64,000 nucleotides of DNA from the NCBI RefSeq assembly GCF_026339995.1, contig NZ_JAPEPT010000004.1, positions 682,001 to 746,000 of the forward strand, read 5' to 3'. Shown here piece after piece: positions 34,322-42,177 of the stretch. This DNA is from Streptomyces sp. NBC_01481 (GTDB lineage Bacteria > Actinomycetota > Actinomycetes > Streptomycetales > Streptomycetaceae). The position numbers were made by a program, and so were the translations under genes. Below the pieces are notes generated by a model. It was not told where the DNA came from and did not search any database. It saw only the letters and a program-made list of their open reading frames with translations. Position 1 is the stretch's first letter; every line of letters begins with the position of its first letter.

Positions 34322-35509
34322 ATGAAGATTGTCATTGCCGGTGGTGGTATCGGCGGCCTTGCGGCGGCGCTGAGTGTCGCACGGCACGGCAGCCAGGTGG
34401 TCGTCCTGGAACGAAAGGACAGCTTCAGCGAATTGGGCGCGGGTATCCAGCTCGGCCCCAACGCCTTCCACGCCCTCGACCGGCTGAGTGTCGGCGAAGC
34501 GGTACGTCAACGTGCCGTCCATATCGACGAGTTGAGGTTCATGGACGGCACCACCGGCGAGCAGGTTGCGATTATGCCGCTCACCGGCGCATATCGTGCC
34601 CGCTTCGGCAATCCGTACACCGTGGTGCACCGCGGCGACCTTTACCAGGCGCTGCTGGAGGCCTGCGTTGCGGAACCGGGCATCGCGCTGAACACCAACT
34701 GCTCAGTGACCTGCTACGAGCAAGACACGGAAAGTGTCACGGCCATCACCGACACGGGACGCCGCTTCACCGGAGCGGCACTCATCGGCGCCGACGGCAT
34801 CCGCTCCGCGGTTCGTCACCAGATCGTCGGCGACGGCGTCCCGCGTGTATCCGGACATACGATCTACCGGTCCGTGATCCCGATGGAGCAGGTTCCGGAG
34901 GAACTCCGTTGGAATGCTGTCACGTTGTGGGCCGGACCCAAATGGCATTTCGTTCACTATCCCATCGGCAGCGGAAAGTTCCTCAACCTGGCCGCCACTC
35001 GGGACGACGGTGCACAGAACGTTGTGGTCGGCAGGCCGGCCGAGACAGCTCACGTGCTGACCGAGTTCCCCGATCTGAGCGACACGGCCCGGCAGTTGCT
35101 GGAGCTGGGGACCGACTGGAAGGAATGGGTGCTGTGTGACCGTGACCCCGTTGACCGCTGGACGGACGGACGCGTGGCTCTCCTTGGTGACGCGGCGCAT
35201 CCCATGCTTCAGTACGCGGCCCAGGGCGCCTGCATGGCGCTCGAGGACGCGGTACTCATCGGCCAGTTGCTCTCGGGGCCGGCTGAGGACACCGCGCAAC
35301 GGCTTGAGAAGTACCAAGCCGAGCGGTGCGAGCGAACAGCCAGGGCGCAGCGGGTGGCCCGAGCCATGGGCGAACAGCTCTATCACCCTGCCGGGGAAGC
35401 TGCCACCGCGCGCAACGCCATGCTGTCCTCCTTCACCGCCGACGAGTTGTACGACAAGGTCCAGTGGCTGCACGGAGCTCGCGTCGGCGGGACGGGAGAG
35501 CATCGTTGA
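34322..35509 (+). CDS. FAD-dependent aromatic-ring monooxygenase (3-hydroxybenzoate 6-hydroxylase/salicylate hydroxylase type)
   Basis: 395 residues from ATG 34322, with an in-frame GTG at 34307 as alternative. The FAD-binding GxGxxG is at residues 7-12 (AGGGIGGLAAAL). Glu/Arg contacts follow (LERKDSFSELGAGIQLGPNA), then the DG motif (LIGADGIRSAVR) and the second FAD motif GDAAHPMLQYAAQGACMALEDA near 288. This group A flavoprotein set uses NADH/NADPH to hydroxylate monocyclic aromatic acids. No ring-cleavage or transport genes adjoin it, so its substrate is open. Its end abuts an IS110 relic. Confidence 0.88.
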   Translation: MKIVIAGGGIGGLAAALSVARHGSQVVVLERKDSFSELGAGIQLGPNAFHALDRLSVGEAVRQRAVHIDELRFMDGTTGEQVAIMPLTGAYRARFGNPYTVVHRGDLYQALLEACVAEPGIALNTNCSVTCYEQDTESVTAITDTGRRFTGAALIGADGIRSAVRHQIVGDGVPRVSGHTIYRSVIPMEQVPEELRWNAVTLWAGPKWHFVHYPIGSGKFLNLAATRDDGAQNVVVGRPAETAHVLTEFPDLSDTARQLLELGTDWKEWVLCDRDPVDRWTDGRVALLGDAAHPMLQYAAQGACMALEDAVLIGQLLSGPAEDTAQRLEKYQAERCERTARAQRVARAMGEQLYHPAGEAATARNAMLSSFTADELYDKVQWLHGARVGGTGEHR

Positions 35510-35514
35510 GCAGG

Positions 35515-36150
35515 TTGCGCTGGCTGACCGCGGGGAGTCCCACGGTCCCGCACTCGGTCAGCACGATGGTGTGCAGGGCGTTGTTCGCGGCCCGGTCACC
35601 GCCCCGGTTGAGCCGGTGGCGGTGGGTGCGGCCGGAAGAGGCCGGGATCGGAGCGACCCCGGCAAGATGCGCGAACGCGCCTTCGGAACGCATCCGTTCC
35701 GGGCTGTCCACGGCCGAGGCGAGGAGTTGGAGCAGCGCGGGAGTGGCCTGGCTGACCAGCGGGCCCATCTCGGCGTCCAGCTCGGCGATCTCCTCGTCCA
35801 TCGTCTGATGGCGACAGGCGAGCCGGCGCAGTGCCGCACGGGTGGCCGCCAGCGGGCGTGACAGATCGCAGCCGGGCCAGGGTGCGTACAAGCGCGGCTC
35901 GCGCCGGACCGGCGACCCGTTCGCGCAGCATCGCGGATGCGGACACCAGAAGGCCCGGATCTGCTTCATCGCCTGGGTGCGGGCCTTGACCGCGCTGCGG
36001 CGGGCGATCCGCAGCACGCGTACCGCCTCGACCACGCCGTCCCGGCTCTTGGGGACGCCGGTGGCCCCACCGACGCGCCGACAAATCCCCAACAGGACAG
36101 TCGAAGACGTCAGTCAGTCGGTAAGTCACACGCATCAGCAGAACCACCAC
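35515..36150 (-). pseudogene. IS110-family transposase remnant
   Basis: Minus-strand stretches match an IS110 transposase in order but in alternating frames. The first is VEAVRVLRIARRSAVKARTQ near 35990, then a frame change and LRERVAGPARAALVRTLARLR. The frame then returns with the C-terminal block MRSEGAFAHLAGVAPIPASS followed by GRTHRHRLNRGGDRAANNAL near 35600-35700. At least two frameshifts and a missing N-terminal DEDD domain make it inactive. Confidence 0.8.
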
Positions 36151-36164
36151 TCACATTCCCACTG

Positions 36165-38999
36165 TCAGTCGAGGAGTAGGGGATTGGGCAGGGTGGCCGC
36201 GGGGTGCATGCGGAGGAGGGTGTGAAGGACTCCTGAGAGGCCGGACATGATGCTGGGGGAGAACGCTTCGCGGGCCAGCCCGCCGACCGGGCCGCGTTGT
36301 TCGAGGCCGGTGAGGATTTCGGCGTCGAGGTCAGAGGGGTCGCCGAAGTTCAGGGACGTGAGGAATTCCCACTGGCCGAGGTCGCCGTGGCACAGGGTGT
36401 GGCTCCAGCCGAAGCCTTCGGCGGCGCAGGCGCGTGCTGCGCGCTGGGCCATGTCGAGGTGGGCGGGATCGCCCGCGCGTCGGTGGAGATCGAGCATGCC
36501 GATGCCAACTCCCGCGCTGCCGTGGCACCAGCTGGTGAAGAAGTCCTCCTCCGCGCCGATGCGGACGTCGCGCCAGTTGCCGTGCTCGGGTTGGTAGAGG
36601 GACTCCTGGTAGGCGAAGGCCCGCTCGGCGAGGTGGGTCCAGCCGCGCTGTTCGGCCGCGGAACCCGCGTCGCTGAGGGCGAGCCGGGTCAGCGCCCAGC
36701 CGAGCCCGGTGGCGCCGTGGGCGAAGCCGCCGATGCCCTCGGGGTTGAGCCGGGTCGTCCAGCGGGCGCCGCTCGCGTCGACCGTGGCCAGCGCGGTCAG
36801 CCGGCGGCCGATGTGTGCGGCGGCGCCGAGCCAGCGGTCCTGCCCGGTCGCCGCGGCCAGGTTGAGGAGGGGGACGACTGCGCCAGCCGCCCCGTTGAGG
36901 AGGTCCACCTCGACGTCGTCCTCGACCAGTCGGCCTTCCGCGAGCAGCAGGGCCCTTTCGGTGGCCCGCTCCAGCAGCCAGTCCTGACCGAGCACCCGGT
37001 GCAACGCCATCCACGTCCACACCTGCGACGCGGCACCGCTGAACGCCCCGGGTGACGGCGTCGGCGTACGGTCCTCGGTGCCGACCAGTACCCGCAGCGC
37101 CCCCTCGAACGTCTCGGCGACGCCCGGCACATCGTCCGCCCGCCCGGCCAGCACCTCGGCCACGTACTCCGCGAGCGTCAGCGCCACCCCGCCCTGCCCG
37201 GTGTAGAGGTCGGCTGGCAGCACCCTGATGGACCACCCGGCGGGGGTGAAGACAGGGCTGATCCAGGTGACCGTACCGTCCTCGCCGCGCACCGCCCCGT
37301 CACACAGCCGCCGTACCATCTGCGCGGCCAGGTCGCGGCGGCGCCGCTCCCGGTCACGGGCGTGCGGGTCGCGGGCGGCGGCCTGCACCCGCTCAGGCAG
37401 CGAACGTTCATTGAGGTACGCGCCCACCAGCGCGTCCTGGATCACCGACTCCTCCAGCGCCAGGTCGGTGGTGCGCCAGTCCTCGACGGTGGTCCGTACG
37501 GCGGCCGCGTCCACGGTGAAGGTGAACATCGGTACGTCGCCTGCCAGTAGGTCCGCGATCTCACCGTCGATTGCCGCGCGGTCGGTCGGCGCGCCGGGCA
37601 GCACCTCGGCGTTGCGCCGGAGGATGTCCCGGGCGCGCTCGAGTGCCGCCGCCTCATCGTGCAACGACGCAGGGTGCCACAGCATCCGGCCGATGTCGAC
37701 GTACGCCTGCGTCGGCCGCAGGATCCGCCGCGCCTGGGCGCCTTCGAAGCGGCGCAGCAGCCGGTACGCGTCGACCCCGGGCCGGCGCAGGTGCGCGGTC
37801 ATCTCGAGGAAACCGGCCAGGATCCGGTCCCAGTACGTGCTCAGCACCGGGGTGGGGCTCGGGTGATTGCCGGCGGTGGGCATCGCCACCAGGTCCACCT
37901 GGAAGCGAGCCGCCGCGCTGCCACCATCTGCGATCACCGGGTTCGGGATCAGCGGTTGCTGGCCGGGCAGCGCCCCGATCCCGGAGATGTCCACCCCGCC
38001 GAGCGCGAAGCCGGTGCCGCGTACGGGCAGCAGTCCGGTACGCAGCACCGTACGGCGGATGGCCGCTGCCGCCACGTCCACCGCGTCCCCCCGGCCGCTG
38101 GGCGGGAAGGGCGCGGGGACGTCGAAGAGCGTCTCAGCGTCCACGATCACCGGGACCGGGCCCGCGGCGATCATGTTCTCGGCGTGCATGTCGGTGCCGC
38201 CGGTGCAGCGGAGGACGGCCAGCCAGTGTCCGACGTTGCGGTAGAACGCGGCGAGTTCGGTGTCGTCCGCACAGTAGCGGTGGCGGACGAACTCGGCCCA
38301 GCCGTAACCCTCGCGCGCCAGTGTCCGCGGCACCCGGATGCGCTCATCCGGCGCCGGGGCACCGGGAAAGTCAGCGTAGAGCTCCTCCAGCAGCGCTTCC
38401 AGCGCCACGTCGGCCTCGGACGGCCGGGGCTTGTACATGACGCTCCCGCCAGTGAAGTCAACCCGACTGACCGTCAGGCCGCCCCGGTGGGTGTCGCCCG
38501 CACCGAACGCGACGGCTCGCAGCTCCCCCGCGGGTCCCCCCAGCAGCGGCCGCAGCAGTTCGCGGTCCGCGGCGAACCGCTGCGCGAAACCGGCCGTCGC
38601 CGCCACCGACAGCCGAGCTACCGACGCGATCCGCGGGCCGGCGCTCGGGTATCGGCCGGCCAGCCGGTCGAGATAGCCCTCCTCACCGGCCTGCTCGATG
38701 AACGCGGCCCACGTCCTCGTGTCGGATCCGGCCCCTGCGCCAGGGGCGGCCCGCCCGCCGCCTTCTGCCAAGCGCAGCGCGTGCAGTTCAATCAGGAACA
38801 TGCGGGACAGCTTCGCGTGCAAGGACTTGAGCAGGGCGGTGTGGCCGGCCTCCAGCACCGCTTCTCGTTCCTTCCGGCCCAGGGCGTCCACGGCGGTCAG
38901 CCGCCGGGCCAGCTCTTCCCGCCATGGTCGGGCGATGGTTCGTACGGGTTGGGCGAACCATTCCGCCTCGTCCTTCTTTTCCGGCGCCACTCCGCTCAC
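36165..38999 (-). CDS. lanM: Class II lanthipeptide synthetase LanM
   Basis: 944 residues from GTG 38999 with GGGGAGGG upstream. The N-terminal 600 residues are the dehydratase domain (DUF4135): AFGAGDTHRGGLTVSRVDF, VMYKPRPSEADVAL and GGTDMHAENMI are typical of its kinase-like core. It phosphorylates and eliminates Ser/Thr in the precursor. The C-terminal third is a LanC-like cyclase with zinc ligands Cys825 (SWCHGSAG) and Cys870-His871 (LCHGDLG). It acts on the 66-residue precursor encoded 250 bp upstream. It is slightly short for a LanM, but no catalytic motif appears lost. No LanT or protease gene is adjacent. Confidence 0.93.
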   Translation of the reverse strand: MSGVAPEKKDEAEWFAQPVRTIARPWREELARRLTAVDALGRKEREAVLEAGHTALLKSLHAKLSRMFLIELHALRLAEGGGRAAPGAGAGSDTRTWAAFIEQAGEEGYLDRLAGRYPSAGPRIASVARLSVAATAGFAQRFAADRELLRPLLGGPAGELRAVAFGAGDTHRGGLTVSRVDFTGGSVMYKPRPSEADVALEALLEELYADFPGAPAPDERIRVPRTLAREGYGWAEFVRHRYCADDTELAAFYRNVGHWLAVLRCTGGTDMHAENMIAAGPVPVIVDAETLFDVPAPFPPSGRGDAVDVAAAAIRRTVLRTGLLPVRGTGFALGGVDISGIGALPGQQPLIPNPVIADGGSAAARFQVDLVAMPTAGNHPSPTPVLSTYWDRILAGFLEMTAHLRRPGVDAYRLLRRFEGAQARRILRPTQAYVDIGRMLWHPASLHDEAAALERARDILRRNAEVLPGAPTDRAAIDGEIADLLAGDVPMFTFTVDAAAVRTTVEDWRTTDLALEESVIQDALVGAYLNERSLPERVQAAARDPHARDRERRRRDLAAQMVRRLCDGAVRGEDGTVTWISPVFTPAGWSIRVLPADLYTGQGGVALTLAEYVAEVLAGRADDVPGVAETFEGALRVLVGTEDRTPTPSPGAFSGAASQVWTWMALHRVLGQDWLLERATERALLLAEGRLVEDDVEVDLLNGAAGAVVPLLNLAAATGQDRWLGAAAHIGRRLTALATVDASGARWTTRLNPEGIGGFAHGATGLGWALTRLALSDAGSAAEQRGWTHLAERAFAYQESLYQPEHGNWRDVRIGAEEDFFTSWCHGSAGVGIGMLDLHRRAGDPAHLDMAQRAARACAAEGFGWSHTLCHGDLGQWEFLTSLNFGDPSDLDAEILTGLEQRGPVGGLAREAFSPSIMSGLSGVLHTLLRMHPAATLPNPLLLD

Positions 39000-39029
39000 C
39001 GTTTACCCTCCCCATTCCGCCGCGCGTTC

Positions 39030-39085
39030 GCGCCCTCGGGCGCCTCAAAGGGGCGCGGGGAACTGCGCGACCGAGGTGCGGACGC
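39030..39085 (-). repeat. Widespread Streptomyces intergenic element
   Basis: Between the precursor and lanM the sequence includes GGCGCCTCAAAGGGGCGCGG followed by GGAACTGCGCGACC. This resembles a short element I recall as common between Streptomyces genes. It can form a hairpin (GGGCGCCTC with downstream GGGGCGC). It may attenuate or process the lanA-lanM transcript. Confidence 0.55.
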
Positions 39086-39251
39086 GTCGTTGCTTGGCAG
39101 TCAGTTCCCCACGCCCTTGTTTCGAAGCGCACTCCGCACGGCGCCCCCCAAAGAAGCGCATTCCGCAGGAGAAACGGTCAGGCAGCGCGCCTCGGAGAAG
39201 GCACTCCGTAGGAAGTCCCTCCGTAGAGGGTCCTAAAGGCGCCGCAGGTGA

Positions 39252-39452
39252 TCAGCAGCACCAGCTGCCGCGCGACCCGCTCGGGCTGGAACAGAAGCCG
39301 TAGAGGGAGTCGCTCGGGTCGGTGAGTGCAGCCTCGGCGGCGGCGCCGCCGATGTAGAGGGGCCCGGCGGGGTTGGTCTGGCCGTACGCGCTCTCGGCGC
39401 CTGACAGCCAGGCGTCGAGCACGGCGGTGGTGGGAACACTGGTCTGGGGCAT
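39252..39452 (-). CDS. lanA: Lanthipeptide precursor peptide LanA
   Basis: 66 residues from ATG 39452 with GGAGG seven bases upstream. The leader (about residues 1-40) is acidic to neutral and rich in Ala, with a GG pair at 35-36 (YIGGAAAE) that could be a cleavage site. The C-terminal part is Ser/Cys rich: Cys54, Cys65 and Cys66, with Ser47, 49, 55, 56, 58, 60 and 63 as dehydration candidates. It ends in GSWCC. Three cysteines allow up to three thioether rings. It is encoded directly upstream of lanM on the same strand. I do not recognise the core from a described lanthipeptide. Confidence 0.85.
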   Translation of the reverse strand: MPQTSVPTTAVLDAWLSGAESAYGQTNPAGPLYIGGAAAEAALTDPSDSLYGFCSSPSGSRGSWCC

Positions 39453-39850
39453 CAGCGGCCTCCGGACGTGGGGATTGGGACGGATTGCCCAGTGCTGAGT
39501 ATCGCCGGATTCGAACACCCGTCAGACGGCCAATCTGGCCAAAGTCGTTTGGTGCTCTTGCGGCGTAACGCTATGTGTGTGGCGGGCGGGACGGTGGCAC
39601 GGTCGAGCGGTGACCGGGCGATGAACCTCCTCAGCGACCCGCTCGGCCGGTTTCAGGACCGGGCGGAGATTGCCGCTCCGTGCAGCGCATGGCATCCCAG
39701 ACCGGGGCCGGCCACGACCTGCCATAAGCCCAGCCCGATAGGCAACGGAAGTGACGCGGACAGAGACGAGTCTGGTTTCGCCCACGCACTGACGCGCGCC
39801 CGCGCCCAGCAGCTGCTGCCCGCAGAACTCGACGTCGAGATGTCGGCCGC
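39453..39850. other. Region upstream of lanA without a supported gene
   Basis: About 400 bp. The 100 bp next to lanA are less GC-rich and presumably hold its promoter. No regulatory gene for the lanthipeptide pair is present on this side. Frames on both strands show no recognisable family. Confidence 0.35.
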
Positions 39851-39851
39851 C

Positions 39852-39950
39852 CACTCCTGGCCCTCTACCAAGGTCTGCTGGTGCTTGTCCGGGCCGGTAC
39901 GGCCGCCGCCAAGTTGCACACCATCACCGACGGAGCCCTGGCGTCGATCG
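39852..39950 (+). pseudogene. TetR-family C-terminal fragment
   Basis: The plus-strand frame reads LALYQGLLVLVRAGTAAAKL, HTITDGALASIGV, the typical last helices of TetR-type regulators. No DNA-binding domain precedes it; the frame upstream is unlike the family. Confidence 0.5.
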
Positions 39951-39971
39951 GCGTCAGGCAAGCCAAGACAG

Positions 39972-40312
39972 TCAAGCAAGCGGTCGCTGAGCTTTCGTGG
40001 GGAGGGGGTCGGCGAGGTAGTGCTGGATGGTGGGGGCAAGGAGGTCGGTGACGGTGTCGGCGGGAAGGGTGGCGATGTCGCCGACCTGCCAGATGTAGCG
40101 ATTCATGACCATGCCGACGATCTGGGTGGCGATGAGGCTGGCGCGCAGGGTGCGTTCGGCGTCGGGCAGGCTGTGGGAGACGACGGCCAGGACGAGTTCG
40201 GAGAACAACTGCCGTAGGCGGTGCATGGCGGCGGGTTCCTGGGCGGCGGTGAGGATGATGGAACGCAGGATCTCGGCGGAGGCGGGGTCTTCCCACAGGC
40301 GCAGGGTGGCCT
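39972..40312 (-). pseudogene. TetR-family regulator lacking its N-terminus
   Basis: The frame from about 40312 to the stop at 39972 reads TLRLWEDPASAEILRSIILT, then FSELVLAVVSHSLPDAE, ASLIATQIVGMVMNRYIW and LLAPTIQHYL. This is a standard TetR ligand-binding domain C-terminus. The N-terminal helix-turn-helix is missing because the sequence changes abruptly near 40313, where a hydrolase fragment starts on the other strand. Confidence 0.7.
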
Positions 40313-40315
40313 GAG

Positions 40316-40735
40316 GACCTGCTGTACCTGCCGGCGGTGTCGATCTTCCGGTACATCGAGACAGGCCCGATCGACTACTGGACCGGCCACGGCTACGCCG
40401 TCGTGATCGGCGACCAGCGCGGCACCGGCATGTCCGAGGGGGAGTTCGCGCTGTTCGGGCCCGCCGAGCAGCGCGACTTCTACGACACCATCGAGTGGAT
40501 CGCCTCCCGGCCCTGGTCGACCGGGAAGGTTTCGATGATCGGGGAGAGCGCCTACAGCGTGAACCAGTGGCTGGCCGCCGCGCAGCGCCCGCCGCACTTG
40601 ACCTGCGCGCTGATCTACAGCGGGTTCACGAACCTCTACCACGACGCGGTCTACCACGGCGGGGTCTACTCCATGGGGTTCCTCAACTTCTGGTCGACCG
40701 ACCACCTCCGCGCCAGCGCGACCATCGGCGGCGGC
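40316..40735 (+). pseudogene. CocE/NonD (X-Pro dipeptidyl-peptidase-like) hydrolase fragment
   Basis: The frame reads YIETGPIDYWTGHGYAVV, IGDQRGTGMSEGEFALFG and the nucleophile elbow MIGESAYSVNQWLAA. It continues to LNFWSTDHLRAS near 40715. That is the N-terminal third of a CocE-type alpha/beta hydrolase, without a start codon and without the Asp/His half. From about 40735 the frame stays open but no longer resembles the family. Confidence 0.75.
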
Positions 40736-40998
40736 ACTCCGCCCAGGCCCGGCGGCGCTGCCTGGGTTGCGATGGCTCACCACCCCACCGTCACCCGCAG
40801 CGGGAAGCGGACTTTCCCGCAGTACGGCGACCGGCACGAGGCGACTGGCCCCTTCGCCCGACGAGCACGTCTGTGGCGCCTGCTACCGGACCTCACGCCG
40901 GAGGACCAGGAGCGCGCCATCGAGCACGAGCAGCCGGAGCTCACCAGCGAACAGCCCCGAAAGGCGGGGCCCCCACCACATCGACAGGAGGCCCCGCC

Positions 40999-41258
40999 AT
41001 GGCCAACCTCTCCTCTACCCGATCGGCGCCGCTGTCGGCGCTACGTACGCGGCCGCCGCATGGGCCTGGCGCCGCTTCAAGGCCGCGGCCCGGGCGGGCG
41101 TGTACCCGGGATCCCCGCAGCACCAGGCCGCGCTCCGGTCGGTCAAGGACCGCACCGCACCCCAGTTCACGTACTGGCCGTACCTGCCGACCGCGATGCA
41201 GGCCGCCCACGACGAGCGGGCTCTGGACACCCCGGCGGCGAAGCCGCCCACCCCATGA
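40999..41258 (+). pseudogene. Frameshifted gene for a small membrane-associated protein
   Basis: A strong AGGAGG (40986-40991) precedes ATG 40999, but that frame soon loses coding character. Shifting frame after about five codons, as if two bases had been inserted in CTCTCCTC, gives MANL then LYPIGAAVGATYAAAAWAW, RRFKAAARAGVYPGSPQHQ, ending at 41258. The intact protein would have about 86 residues, one N-terminal membrane segment and a basic cytoplasmic part. The family is unknown. It is 32 bp ahead of another small membrane protein gene. Confidence 0.55.
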
Positions 41259-41290
41259 CCCCAACACCCCACACGGAGGAGGTGAGCACC

Positions 41291-41494
41291 ATGACCACCC
41301 TCATCGCGGCCGCTGTGGTGCTCACCGCCACGGCGGCCGCCATATGTGCCCACCGCGCCCGTACGGCACAACGCCAGCTGTCCCGGGAGCAGGCCGTCGC
41401 GGCTGATCGGCGCTGTGCACCACCGCGGCGTGTGCCCCTCAAGGACCGTCTGCGGACCGTCCGCCAGACGCAGGACGCGCACGCCGCCTTGTAG
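41291..41494 (+). CDS. Small membrane protein of unknown function
   Basis: 67 residues from ATG 41291 with GGAGGAGGTG upstream. One N-terminal membrane segment (TTLIAAAVVLTATAAAICA) is followed by a very basic tail (RARTAQRQLSREQ, PLKDRLRTVRQTQ). It resembles small plasmid- or phage-borne proteins in composition only. It was probably co-transcribed with the frameshifted gene before it. Confidence 0.6.
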   Translation: MTTLIAAAVVLTATAAAICAHRARTAQRQLSREQAVAADRRCAPPRRVPLKDRLRTVRQTQDAHAAL

Positions 41495-41635
41495 TACCGC
41501 AGGCCGAAGGAAGTCGAAGCCTGATGCGGTGAATGGCCTCGTACGCCCTGGCGTGCGCCTGACGGGCTGTCTGCAGCCTGGATGGTGCCGGGCACTGACG
41601 CGAAGAGGATCTTGTGTGGAGCGCGGGGACGCGCT

Positions 41636-42166
41636 TCAGGCGTCCGGCTGGAGCGCCAATGCCGGGGGAGCCATCGTAATGAGCAGAGTGTGCGTCACTT
41701 CCTCGTGCAGTGTGCCGTCCAGGCCGAGAGAGACGGTCCCGTCCTCAGTGATCGCGAACTCGAGGCTGACCGTGCTGTCCTTGAGGTGGAACGGGTCCTC
41801 GCCCGCACTGGCCGAAGCCATCACGCGGCGGATCATCGTGATCGCATCGACCAGCACACTGTCCACCGTTCCGTCACGAAGCTCGTGCTGCTGTGCCAGA
41901 TCAGGGGGGACAAGGGTCATTTCGATGAGATGGGTGTCCCGCTGAGTCACCGAGCGCCCGATCTTGAGTTTCATGCCGAGGAACGGCAGACGAAAGTTCC
42001 ATGAGCTGCCCGCCGTCGCGGCGGCAACGGCATGAAGGGTGAGTCGCACCGAGGTGATGCGCAGATCCCTCTCGGTATCTGTGGCCGATATGTTCGACTG
42101 CGTCACCGCACTCTTGACCGCGGCCACCAAGTCCTCCACGGGGACGCCGTCGTCAGTTACGTTCAT
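41636..42166 (-). CDS. Trypco2-domain protein
   Basis: 176 residues from ATG 42166 (AGGAAGC upstream); an ATG at 42178 overlaps the CHAT stop and is the alternative. The N-terminal half has the shape of trypsin-co-occurring domain 2: a helix VPVEDLVAAVKSAVTQSN, then strands DLRITSVRLTLHAVAAA and THLIEMTLVPPD. A second beta-rich segment follows (DSTVSLEFAITEDGTVSLGL). Trypco domains were defined by their repeated occurrence next to trypsin-like or CHAT peptidases in bacterial conflict systems. Directly downstream of a CHAT gene, it is probably a sensor or adaptor for that protease. Confidence 0.65.
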   Translation of the reverse strand: MNVTDDGVPVEDLVAAVKSAVTQSNISATDTERDLRITSVRLTLHAVAAATAGSSWNFRLPFLGMKLKIGRSVTQRDTHLIEMTLVPPDLAQQHELRDGTVDSVLVDAITMIRRVMASASAGEDPFHLKDSTVSLEFAITEDGTVSLGLDGTLHEEVTHTLLITMAPPALALQPDA

Positions 42167-42177
42167 GCTTCCTCGCA

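Noticed and set aside
41627..41645. Short inverted repeat GGACGC/GCGTCC at the end of the Trypco2 gene
   Set aside because: Only six base pairs, overlapping the stop codon; too weak to call a terminator.
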